NCBI GenBank assembly: GCA_950295325.1
Contig: OX485809.1
Span: 3,846,001 to 3,910,000 of the forward strand
Direction of reading: 5' to 3'
Length of the DNA stretch: 64,000 bases
Origin: Polytrichum commune
Taxonomy: Eukaryota; Streptophyta; Polytrichopsida; Polytrichales; Polytrichaceae
Positions 10,101-21,100 of this stretch are shown here, piece by piece. The notes beneath the pieces were generated by a model. The model ran no database searches and had not been told where the DNA came from. It saw nothing but the letters and a program-made list of their open reading frames with translations. The number at the start of each line of letters is the position of its first letter. The first letter of the stretch is position 1. A program made the translations under genes and the position numbers.

Positions 10101-10724
10101 AAGAAATATGTGTTGGACTGGCCTATAGTATCCAACACGTGGCCGGTGAAGATAGGTACCAATCTATTGCGAGAGGAGGTTTTGGCACTTGAAGATGCTG
10201 AATTTCAACTACAGCAGAGGGAGGCATTGTCCCCTTGTCGTAGGCTTTCAACAATCGCAACTCTCCCCATCCCTCGCTCGCATTTTTCTATGCCACCAAA
10301 CCCGGACGCCCACCCTACATTCAGGTTTGGGAAGACAGTGCGTCGTAATCCAACAGCACCGCTAGCGGATCACAAAAACAAATGGGAGAGCGCCGGACTC
10401 ATGGAGGGTTACTATGTGGTTGGGGTCACTGCCATTCCATATCCGGGCTTTGGAGTGATAATCAACATTGTCTCCAAGCAGGATATCACCTACCATGTCA
10501 CAATTGGCGACATCCCGCATTGCACATGCCCGGATTTCACGAAAATGTCCTCTCATGCATTGGGAAAGAAAGGAAAATGGGTGTATTGTAAACATCTTTA
10601 TTATGTGTTTAGATTTTTGTGCAAGGTGGATTACGAGAGTGACAAGTTCATTCATGCACCTACATATATCTATAACGAGGTCATGCGATTACTTGAACTT
10701 GCTGGTATTGTAGAGTGTGAGTAG
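7116..10724 (+). pseudogene. Mutator-like (MULE) transposase, decayed
   Basis: Two exons, 7116-9251 and 9358-10724, join at a GTAAGT donor and a CATAG acceptor in phase 0, giving about 1,165 codons. The middle has the MULE pattern: FMADSAQAN (second catalytic Asp), ERTCLLHW (Cys-x2-His) and, after the intron, NLAETVHNKWL (candidate catalytic Glu). The C-terminal region has a SWIM zinc finger: CTC at 10521-10529 and CKH at 10587-10595. Two in-frame stops interrupt it: TGA 8697-8699 (codon 528) and TAG 8925-8927 (codon 604, where ANxNAV suggests a lost Trp). A frameshift of one base lies near 10060. The frame continues cleanly across each stop, so this is a recently decayed gene. MULE transposases cut and paste DNA through terminal repeats; this copy should be inactive without intact help. 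Confidence 0.85.
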
Positions 10725-10929
10725 TATTGCAAATGGTCTATTAAGTACCATATATTTGAATGTCAAAATATGACATGTTTTGGTTTGGATTTTTATAATA
10801 AAAATCAGCAATGGACTGGAAGTATTTCAAATGATTCAGTAACTTCATTTCTATTTAGACTACGACCCAACCGTGAGCGGTTTGATTGATTGACATGGAT
10901 AAATAATAACAAGTTTCTAAAAATAAAAA
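10725..10929 (+). other. 3' flank of the transposase, duplicated downstream
   Basis: After the stop the sequence includes TATAATAAAAATCA near 10795 and a segment around 10860-10905. Translated, that segment reads LRPNRERFDxLTW, similar to the sequence preceding the tail copy at 11190. There is no separate gene. Confidence 0.5.
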
Positions 10930-11125
10930 ATAATTGAGAAGATTTTACACACATCCGCGTAGTAACGTCTTCTTGGTATCCGCCTATAGATTATTCCTGC
11001 TTTATCACTAGCTCAATTTGGGATAGCACCAGTCAATGTAACCAACCGGATTCAAACCCGGGTTGATACAGACCTAATACCAGTCTCTTACACAACTCGC
11101 ATCCACAGGCGGATGTCTCAAAACC
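10930..11125 (-). mobile_element. SINE-like dispersed repeat, copy 2 (inverted)
   Basis: The reverse complement matches 6161-6355 over its length with many substitutions, by eye roughly three-quarters identical. It includes GGATGCGAGTTGTGTAAG, a B-box-like GGGTTTGAATCC (plus-strand 11048-11059) and ACTGGTGCTATCCC. It lies between the transposase 3' end and a duplicated transposase tail. That position fits an insertion, or alternatively one of two long terminal inverted repeats. Confidence 0.5.
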
Positions 11126-11164
11126 TAGTAGTTACCTACATATTGACTATTTCTAATATCTAAT

Positions 11165-11410
11165 TTCCTTTCATTTGTAGATTCTGGGCCTTAATTCAAC
11201 CCGTGAGCAGTTTGAGTGGCTCACAATTATGGCACCTACATGTACGTATAATGAGGTTATGCACCTACTTGAGCTTGATGGTGTTGTGGAATGTGAGTAG
11301 TTGTGCAAATGTTGGTTGTAACTACATGTATAAGGATGTCAATAAATGACATGTATTGGTTTGGATTATTATAATAAAAATCAACAATAAATTGAAAGTG
11401 TTTTAAACGA
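11165..11410 (+). pseudogene. Duplicated C-terminal fragment of the MULE transposase
   Basis: After a CATTTGTAG acceptor-like site the frame reads REQFEWLTIMAPTCTYNEV and on to LLELDGVVECE and a stop at about 11300. It parallels APTYIYNEVMRLLELAGIVE at the end of the transposase (10655-10724). The sequence after the stop (TATAATAAAAATCAACAAT) is also shared with the flank at 10795, so the copy includes 3' untranslated DNA. It is a partial duplication or remnant of a second, related element. Confidence 0.7.
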
Positions 11411-14400
11411 TCCATGGAAATAGGGCCCTTTCACTTGTGCTTCATTTAAAATATTGGCAATTTACAATTGAAAATATGCAATTAATTTGTCAAAATTTTG
11501 GTTGTGTACCCTAAACCCGTGTGTCTTTACTAAATTTGGAATCATTGATCATATGCTACTGCTCATTGCTCATGTGTTACTGCTCACCGCTCACCGCTCA
11601 CTGCTCATCGCTCATAAGATAGCTTCCCTCGTCCAATTGGAAGAAAACTTGAGAGTGACAAGTGCTACATTTTGCACGGGTAGGTCACTCTAAGGCATTT
11701 TTGTGCACCACGTACGGCTGGGGTTTTTTTTTTGTTTTAGGGTTACTTACCTTCAAGGGCTGAATTAAAGCCTCCCTATAATTACTTAAATTTAAAAAAT
11801 GACCCATTTGTTTGCACCCTTCCATTACTTATATTGTCCAAGTCACTGTAATTTTTTGTACTCTATATTCCTTTTAAGTAATAAAAGCTAATCTACTTCC
11901 TAACGCATTGACGAGTGTTGAGGGAAACCATGGAAACAAAGAAGGGTGCAAACAATAATATCATTGCAAACAAAGTTATAAAGAAAACACATAGGAAACC
12001 ATAGCAAACATACTAAACATACCTTCTAGGATCCTTATCTTCAGCCCCTATATTAATTTTATAGAAAAATAATGGCCCACATTTTATGTCCATCTAACTT
12101 ACTTATAATGGGATTGTCTACATTTAATGGCCCCTTCATTATTTGGAATTCCTTTATAATTTTTATTTCAAATGATTTTAATCCTCTCTATATTATGCCG
12201 CACGTTGTTTTTAAAATGCACTAAGTGACCTACCCGTGACATTTTGAAATGAGGAAGGAAGCTTATCTTTACTAAAGTTGTAAAGGGTATACTCCACCAC
12301 AAAGTGTTCTTCATTTTCAACTATTGTATTGTAAGAGCAAAAATGGCATAATTCATTTTCTTTAGGAATTGGGGTAGTCAACTACCAACCATCTTCAATG
12401 ACAAGTTTATGATTCAAGATGTGATAAGCAACATGCTTTTGCAGTGGGATGGTGTCAATGGTTGCTTCAAGTACAATTCACATTCATAGTTGAGAAAGTC
12501 CTCAAGATGAAAATAACCTAATTTCTTCCTTGCAAGGTGGAAAGAGTTCCACTCTTTAGCAAGAAATGTCTCCTTGAGAGCATCATATTTGTGATGTCAA
12601 ATGGTTTATATTCAATGATTCATGAGATCAAAAAACTCAATAATGTTTTATTGAAGATACAATAAAGAGGAATGATTAATCAAGATCCATTGTTCATTGT
12701 TGTATGAAGATTAACCAATGACGATATTAAAAATATGATTACAATCATCAAAATAATGAAAGGAGATCTTGTAGATTAACTTTCAAATTATCTTCAACAA
12801 TGTAAAGAAATTTTTGAATGAATCTACAGGGGAGATATGGGAATATTTGGACTTTATAATTTTGGGAAATTTTGGAATGTATTCCAAATTCTTTGAAGCA
12901 CTTGGCTTTGAAACAACATCAAGATGAAGGAAATAATCAACACACAAATGAAGTCATTCCAATCACCCAAACTAACAAAAGTGACAAGAATAGATGTGAC
13001 TTTCTTTCTTGTAGCTTGGCCACATGATCACCTTTTAAAGCCGGATGAAGTTAAGATTGAGGTAGACGTGTCTTAATCCAACACATCCAATAACGGAGTT
13101 TTCCTATTTCAAGGTTGAGTTGTGGTCGCCATTATTAAGTGGATGCATGGTCCACCAACCACACAAGTTTCTCATTCGGTTTGGTTGGGGTGAATGAGAA
13201 CTCAAAACCATGATATGTGGCTCAACATGGGAGTGGTAGGGAGCATATTTCAAGCTACAAAATGTTTTCTCCATCCCTCACATTACAAGTCTTAGAAGAA
13301 TTGCATTCCCTGATGTGTTGGGTAATTTGTCCAACATACACATTGGGACCACATGCAAAGACGAGATGTAATCGTCGTATATGAACATACCTCTCATCCA
13401 TCCAACATAAGTTGTTCACCCCCAAACGCAAGTCCTTGGAGGGCTTGTAAGGTGAGGCCCCCATCCATCTTCTACATCATTTGAGGGGTTGTTTACATCA
13501 TGGACCATGAAGTTGTCCCATGTCCTAGGACCTTTTTCTATAGTCACACTTCATGGTCACACTTTCATGACAAATTCACGAAAAGAATGAAATTTAAATC
13601 CTTTGTACCCCTTAATGGGTGTACATAAAATGAACGTGGATCAAGAAGAATGACCATGCACCAAAAAATGGTCGTGGTAAATTATATATATATGTCTTAA
13701 GAAGGCCGGTTTTGAATTTATATTTCATTTGTTACCTTTGTTGAATTGAAAATGGTTTTGTGCTATCTCCTCCATGCACATTTGCAAGTACTTTGGAAAC
13801 ATATGCGTAGAGAATCTCCAACACGAAGGCCTTAAATCCTATAAAAGCGCCCACTTAAGACACATCTACCTTACTCTAGACTGGACAACAAGACCCAAAT
13901 GTAAGGAACCGAGTAACTCAATAAGTATTTATTAATTAGTACATGTCGGCTGGAACAATGGATGGATGATAATTGCCAACCGGGCAGAAGTAGATGAGTA
14001 TTATGCCTACCTGGCAACGCTGAGGTGGACGTTCGACGTATCTCCAAGTCATGCAACATGGACCTGGGTAAAAGAGTGTTTCCGTACCTCAACTCGCCGG
14101 CAGCATAGTTTTTGTGGCGTACCTACCACAGCAAAACACTCACTGTGTCCCCAACCAGTTAATGATTCTTTCACATTTCCCTTAACAGCTTCATAGAATC
14201 AGACACCTCCATAGCCTACCAAGTTACACATAACTTAACCTGGTTGAGCTTGAGAAATGACTGGCCGAAGTTGAGGACTACACGGAATTTACCGATCGTT
14301 TTGGAAGAATTTAGAAATTATGCCTCAAATTGATAAAGGAAAACCGAAAGATGTCAACTTGTAACTAGTTGGACTTGGAAACACGAGGATCTCGAACGAC

Positions 14401-14442
14401 ACATCATGTCCAAAAATCTCCCTGGACTCTATGTTCAATTGG
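11411..14442. other. Intergenic, no supported gene
   Basis: This is AT-rich sequence with a short run of GCTCAT/GCTCAC units at 11551-11612. Only short frames occur, without recognisable domains. From about 14210 to 14440 it carries a decayed copy of a dispersed repeat (AACTAGTTGGACTTGGAAAC, CAAAAATCTCCCTGGAC) also present near 21200, 22140, 56200 and 58270. Confidence 0.6.
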
Positions 14443-14816
14443 AGTAGAGGCATCCATAACCGATCACTTTAGAGATTTTGCGTCAGGTCTGGAGAAGTAT
14501 AAGGCGGTGCAAAATTTGCCCATGTAGGAAGATAGATATGAGGAGGATTGCATTTTTTTGGGGTAACTTTGTTCCTTAAACTGAAATTATTGTGGATTTT
14601 TGAAGCCAAAAGTTGCTATGAACATATCACCAATGTTTAGAGTCTATAATAACAACTCATTTCTCCTCATTTTAGCACTCAAAATCAGGACATTTGTCAT
14701 GACACTATTGGTTCAAGCTTGATCAAGCTTGATCAAAATTGAGTCCTAGACTGATTGAAATTATAGTACCATATAGATTATTGATGGGGTCTTGATCGGG
14801 AATAGGTGCCTCTACT
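14443..14816 (-). mobile_element. MITE family 1, copy A (374 bp)
   Basis: The ends are AGTAGAGGCATCCAT and ATAGGTGCCTCTACT, imperfect terminal inverted repeats. The body matches, in inverted orientation, the elements at 37905, 48282 and 48865: CTTGATCGGGAATAGG near the right end and TTTGCCCATGTAGGAAGATAG near the left. There is no coding capacity. The size and terminal repeats fit a miniature inverted-repeat transposable element. Confidence 0.8.
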
Positions 14817-15640
14817 ATAGTGCAACCTACAAATACTCTACACTGATATGTATGTGCAATTAGGTTCGTCTTGCAATTAGGTTAATCCTTCACCCATGCA
14901 AATAACCTTAGGTCAATACTCAAAAGTGTATTTATTTATGCATATGTACAACAACCACAATGAAAAACTATTTCGTGTATTTTGTTTTGTGATAATAAAC
15001 ATTCAAAATAATGTGGTATGTTGTTGATACATTAACATGTATCAATCTCACAATGCACGTGTATATCGGTAGCTTGCGGCTATGACCAAGGTGAAGTGTT
15101 CCTCATTATTGTCAACCGTACCCTAGAGGATGGTGTCGTCTCTCTCTTTCTCTCTACACATACCAAATGTAGACTATGTGCAAATTAAGTACATTTTGCA
15201 TGTTGAGTTAGCTATCATCCTCATGACATGGATCCAACAAAACTTTGAGGATGGTTTTTTTTTTGGTTGGATTCATGTACATTTTCATTCAAGAAATTCA
15301 AGTAATTAATGTTCCTCTTTTGGCCCCCGAATCGACCAATTCTCCCAAAACACACTACTTATTGGTGATAGTGGCCTCATGTGGATCGACTATAATCATC
15401 ATTGCCGAATTAAGGTATGTTGCACCTTGGCAATATATAAATACAATGTTACAATAACTGTCACTTAGCAAGAGACTTCTCATCCAAATTCCAATCATCT
15501 ATGACAATATTTCATTATTGAAATGTTAGGATGTAGAACAGACCAAACTTTGTCTGAATTATTGGCATGGATGCCATCCAAATTTCATCCTTCCATGACA
15601 ATACTTTAGATCTTGGACAACTAACCAACTAATGCAATTA
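14817..15640. other. Intergenic, no supported gene
   Basis: AT-rich DNA with no long frame, RNA gene or repeat that I can recognise, apart from a short CT-rich stretch near 15139-15155. Confidence 0.6.
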
Positions 15641-16100
15641 TTACTTAGTTAGTTGCCTTTCGTAACTGTAGTTGTTCGCGATTCGACTTGTCAAAAAATG
15701 TAGTTAACTATAGTTATGTCCAGTTAACTAAAGTTGAGCGCAACCTGTTCATGGAATTATGTTGTGGTGTCACTAGTGTGTTATTTGTGTTGGCGGTATA
15801 CATGGAGGTTGTTCCGGAGCCCAACACTATGAGTGATTGTAAATTAAGGTGTTTCTTGATGATCCTTAGTGGCTTGAGGATATTTAACCCCCTCAACTGA
15901 AGCAAATCAAGAGGCGAACTTCTTCCATTACATAATAATACTTGAGAATTTTGTAGTTAACTATAATTGTTCTTGAATATGGTCTTAAAGCATTCTAGTT
16001 AACTATAGTTGTTCTGCAAATCGGTTTGAAATTTTTCCAGTTAACCATAGTTGTTCCCTAAAATGTATTGAAAGAAATCTAGTTAACTATAGTTATTTTG
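15640..16100. repeat. Cluster of AGTTAACTATAGTTGTTC motifs
   Basis: The motif or close variants occur at 15662-15677 (degenerate), 15702-15715, 15722-15735, 15955-15972, 15997-16014, 16039-16056 and 16081-16094, all in the same orientation. It contains the palindrome AGTTAACT. Spacing is about 42 bp for the last four. Just upstream, ACTAACCAACTAATG and the later ACTTAGTTAGTTG form a small inverted repeat. The function is unknown. Confidence 0.75.
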
Positions 16101-18125
16101 GCAGTTGTCCAAGGTGTGCAGTATTTGTATACTTATTCACAAGAAGTGTCATCGAAAAATTACCACAAATGACATAACATACCATATGGCACTCAATGCA
16201 CTATCAATGGTTATACCTATGTCCATGAGTCCGATGTATTCATTGATCGGGAAAATAACACTTGATTGGATGTGGAAGTGTTGTCCTCCTCTTCGTGCGT
16301 GTGGGGCCAAGCCACAACGGCATGACAAAAACGGCCGTGCAAGTGCACCGTCAACACAAGGGAGCTGAAGTTCCTCACATCGACCAGTAATCTAGGACTA
16401 TTGTAGATGGTACCACCGGTGATAGTGGGACATCTACCACTATCCTAGATATTGGGACAGATGTGCTGAGCTGGAAGGCCCCTGGGCCAACCCAAACCCC
16501 ATTATATTCGAGTCAAACAAACACCAGTCTCTATATGGGACGCTCCACACACCAGTGTGCAAACTGATGTTGCACAAGGAACATCGTCTGGTCCATACAT
16601 TGATTATGTTTGTATGTGTTTTGTATGGAAGGATGCGTTGTGGTTGTAGATGCATAGTTATTACATTGTGTTAATTTGTATGTTGAAGCTTTCAATGTCT
16701 GCTGAATTAAGGGTCGGGCGAGCTTTCGCAAGCAGCTTTCCGTCATGTTGAAATGCTGCAAAACAGTCTCCCAAGCTGCTCCTTCATGAAGCTGCATGTG
16801 GATGTAAGGTGTATATGTGGTTTCATTCTGGGCACTTCAAACTCCACCACATACATTTGGGCTGTTGGATCAGATTAAGGATTGTCTTGTCATGTCTTGT
16901 CTTGTCCTGTCCAGTGAGCAATTGTGGATCACAAAGATTTGTCATTTCAAGTTTCCAAAGAGGAGTTGGAATACAATAGTTATTAGAGGTCAGATTAAAA
17001 TTCTTTTTCTCTTCTCACGATTCTCCCTCCCAACTGTGTCAACTGTGTCAACTGTGTTAACTGTTGAACCTAGAACGGTGTTTTGTTTCTGGGCACATTG
17101 TCCGATCCCGTCGTAACATATGTGTCTTTCTCTTGTCCGTTCCGCTCTCAACTACAAGACGTGCCAAATACCGCTGAAATTGGAGCTCAAAATGTAGGTG
17201 TTCGCTTAGAAATATTGATCACATATAAAGCCCGTGTATACCTTAGTATAGCTGAAGAATTTAGGGCCTCCTCTGCAACAGACTCCACGAGGATATATCC
17301 AGCTGAGTACAAGAGAACTCCTTGCAACATGATTGACTTCATGAAACTCAGTATTGTAAGGATTGTAGTATACTCTCGGTTCTCGCTCTCTCCTTCTCTG
17401 CAATCTCAGTGTCGACTATTGCCATGTTACATATGTATCGCATAAAAACTCACTGCTGCATATAAACAGATGGTATAAGAATGGGCAATTTTTAAGCCAT
17501 AACCAAGTTGCCCATCCAAGTGGGAGAGCACTTCCAGCAACTTTCCATGCTCAACGCATTTCTACCATAACCTCCGCTTTCTGTCCACGACAGACCAATC
17601 ATGTTCCATAAACGGCTTGAGTGGGTAGATGTCTTGTTGCCTTGTGCGCTGCTATCACAGCTCATCAATCACGTCTCTCCTCTGGCTCGTTATGTAATTG
17701 TATATATGGGAGTTGTGCCCGGCTTTGCAGTCATGTAGGAAATCTGTCTGTGTGATGTAATTTTCACATTTTGGGTCAAGCAGCATGTCCTTGCCAAATA
17801 TTCCCATTTTCATGTGGAGGAATGCGAATATGCATGATCAATTGTGTGCTGAGACGATGACCGACGTATCTGATTGCTCATCAAGAAATAGTATATTTTT
17901 TTGGGTCGATTCTGGTCATGTAGGATGCAAGCTACAATTGGTGTAGACCTACAGATCAGGTATACGTGGATCCTCTGTATATTAAGCAGACTGCCAGATA
18001 CCCTCTGACCCATATAATATAATTTGTATTGTTGATGTCAAATTGCCATTTGTGTGGTGGGCAGGCGTAGCTGACTTGCGTCCTTGCCGATCGGACTACC
18101 TACCTTATTCGCGGTGTCTGTCAAG
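16101..18125. other. Intergenic upstream of the GT34 gene
   Basis: Several frames of 65-120 codons occur on both strands (for example 17083-17445 plus), none with a recognisable domain. CAACTGTGT is repeated about three times at 17035-17065. A GTGGGCAG acceptor-like site near 18063 leaves room for a 5' untranslated exon of the GT34 gene farther upstream. I see no definite promoter element. Confidence 0.5.
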
Positions 18126-21100
18126 ATGATGAGAAATTCAGGAAGTCCGGTGCAGTATTTGGGCATTTACGTGGCACTCTGTGCCATCACGTGTGTCCTC
18201 GCCTTGTATGGCGCCATGGAGCATGCCAACCTCAAAGCTGCTGAGGCTGCAGCTAACGGTGCGTACTCCTTGGAGCTTATACTGCATGAGATTATAGTAT
18301 CAAATTCTTCAAGAAATTGGAGGAGGAAAAAAATCTGTACGATTCATTACATTGAATTTAATTTGCGTCATATGTTTGTACGTACACTAATAATACATTC
18401 TCTAGTTCCATTAAAAAGCAAGGGACAAGTTCTATTGAAACCACAGCTGCTCCTCATCCATTCCCTAATTCATCATAAAGCGTACGACATCATAATAATT
18501 ATGTACATAACATAACCCACCTACATATATTCCTCCATCTTTTCCATTTCAGGATAATATGCCTCGCTTTAATTTCCTCTCCGAGGACTGATTTGGCTTC
18601 CAAGGAATTTGAGATTGTCCCATTTGAACCAAACCTCAAGCAGAAAGTTACACCAGATACAGACTGAAGATATAAATGTGGAGCCTTTCATTTCAACCTA
18701 TTGATTCTAGGGTCTCGATGAGGATTAGTTTCTTGGAGAGAGAGAGAGGGCGAGTGGAAGTGGTTGAAGAGTTGTCTGTAGCATAATCACAGGAGACGTT
18801 GCCACCCCGGGCGAGCAGGAAATCTCAACGCCTGCACGGCACGACGTCGGATCCAACGAGGAGTTCGAGGATGACGAGGATGACGCCGGCAAGCTGCCTG
18901 GCATCCCCGACGAAGGAGTGGACGACAAGCTGCGCGCGGTGGACGTTGAAATGCAGCGCGTGCTAGCAAACGCCGAGAACGAGTTGACGAACTTTGGGCA
19001 CCACATCACTGGGTGGGACGAGCTCCGGCGAAAGCACGCGCGGATGCGCCGGCCACCGGTGGCTTTGGCAGGGCAAAAGCATGGGGTGGCAACTCCACTT
19101 TCCAAAACAACCATTTATTTATTTATTATTACTCCCTTTCTTCGCTTAATGATGCATCTATCAAAGAGTTTATGGTTTGTTAATATGCAAAGATTCGCAA
19201 CACCCTGTGTAGGAAGAGGACATTGAGAGGAATCTAATGACACCAAATGTGTGTAATTCATAAAAATTCGAACCATTTTAAATCCTTCTAAGAACTTACA
19301 GTAAGTAAGTCTTCTTATACATGGGTCACCATTCAGAAATAGAATAGAATAGAATAGAATAGAAGGGAATAGCTGAAATATTGTTTAATAAGGCATCATT
19401 TCTGTGAGAGTATCATCCTAAGTTCTAATTTTTTCAATCTCAACTCTACAATTATTTCATAACATACTTCAACTTACCAAATTGAGTAGTGGGTCCAGAG
19501 AATAACAAGGTCTTTTCCGCAAACCAAACTTGAATCTTTAGGATACTCATGTGAAGTTTGTTTAATCCTTAAAGGACATGCCCCCTTTTTATATATAGAA
19601 CCTACACATGTACATAGTTGCCCCTAGTAAAAGGATTATGATTATGTAACTTTCTCTTGTCAAGCAAACTTCAAAAGGACAACCCTTGATTGTAATATTA
19701 TGGGCCCATGCAATGGTATGCTCTACCATTATCAATGCATGCCAACTGCCTTTAACTATCCTAGTATTGTAGTGGGAGGAGTAGCTACTCCTCAAACCTC
19801 CTAGCCAGTCGAAATATGATAGTTGTATACCATAAAATAAGAGTTTCTAGCCATGGATTTTTTGAAATTTAAAAAAAAATTATACACATAAAAAATTTCC
19901 TATACACTCAAATGAGCCCACACTAGTTCCAAGAATCAACACATTCATATATATTCGCCTAGAACTATGTGACTTCAAAAATAAAAAATAACTTGAATGG
20001 GTGAGGCTGATAGGATTGTCATTAACCCTTAACATCCCAAGCCTGTGAAAGGGTTGTTTTGAGTGCATTTCACTCAATGTTGGTGGTAGAATTTTCAAGG
20101 ATGAGTGTTGAGGTTAAAACGGGATTTCCACATGGGATCTTGAAACATGGAGATGAGCTATTTTCTTGGGGGGGGGGGGGGATGAGCATGAGTAGGTTTT
20201 GGAGTTTAAGATTATAACAATTGAAGGAAGAATTGCATAAGAAAATGCCATGTTTTCTCCACATGAAAAGACCTTTGACCAATCAAGTTCACATAAACAT
20301 GATAAGAGTGCTTGTGTGATCCACCATATGTGAACAATTCAAAAGTTGAGCACCTCCACATTGAATTCTCATGTCAAAATGTGCTAGCCCCACCTTGCAT
20401 TTGGAGAAAAGAAAATTGTCTCATATTTTAAAATTGCAAAGGATTCCTTGAAAATCTTAGAGTATCCAAACTAAACAGTCGATGTGAGCACAAAGGTTGT
20501 TTTTACATGAACATAAAAAGTATTTCACTTTTGCCAAAGTGGACATCAAAATTGATGTTCATGCAAAGTTTGCATTGGAGTGGTAACCATCGATTGGAGT
20601 CAATACCCTCACATGAGAAGTTCCCAACACAACAAAAAAAAACATGATCACTTCCCACTTTGACATTTTTTACACATTCTAATCATCTCCAAACTGCATG
20701 CCTCATGTGTCTATTGGTAGATATCCATGTTGGCTTGATGTTTATAGTTATTTTGATTGCGGATGAATGAATAAGATGGGGTTAATGATGTAGGGAAGAC
20801 ATCATATATCAACCAAAACAAGGTTGGTTGGAAAGTTAGGAATTGATAAATGAACATAGAAATCTTGTTGAAGGGAGAGAGGGAATCATTGTATATTATG
20901 AGCTTAGTACCTCACCTCCATCCAACATATAAAACTTGACCCCCTTATAAGCTTGTTGTCCATTTGTCCCAAATGACCTTCAGTTAAGGGATCTTTGAAG
21001 CTTAGCTCCGGTGTCATACAGACTTTTAAAAAAGTAACCTCTGGGCTGCATACTATTTCAGGGCTTTTATGTTCAAGGAGGATGAATGAGCTCAGCACGC

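Noticed and set aside
18725-19114. Minus-strand frames opposite GT34 exon 2
   Set aside because: They are shadows of the plus-strand coding exon, which joins in frame to exons 1 and 3.
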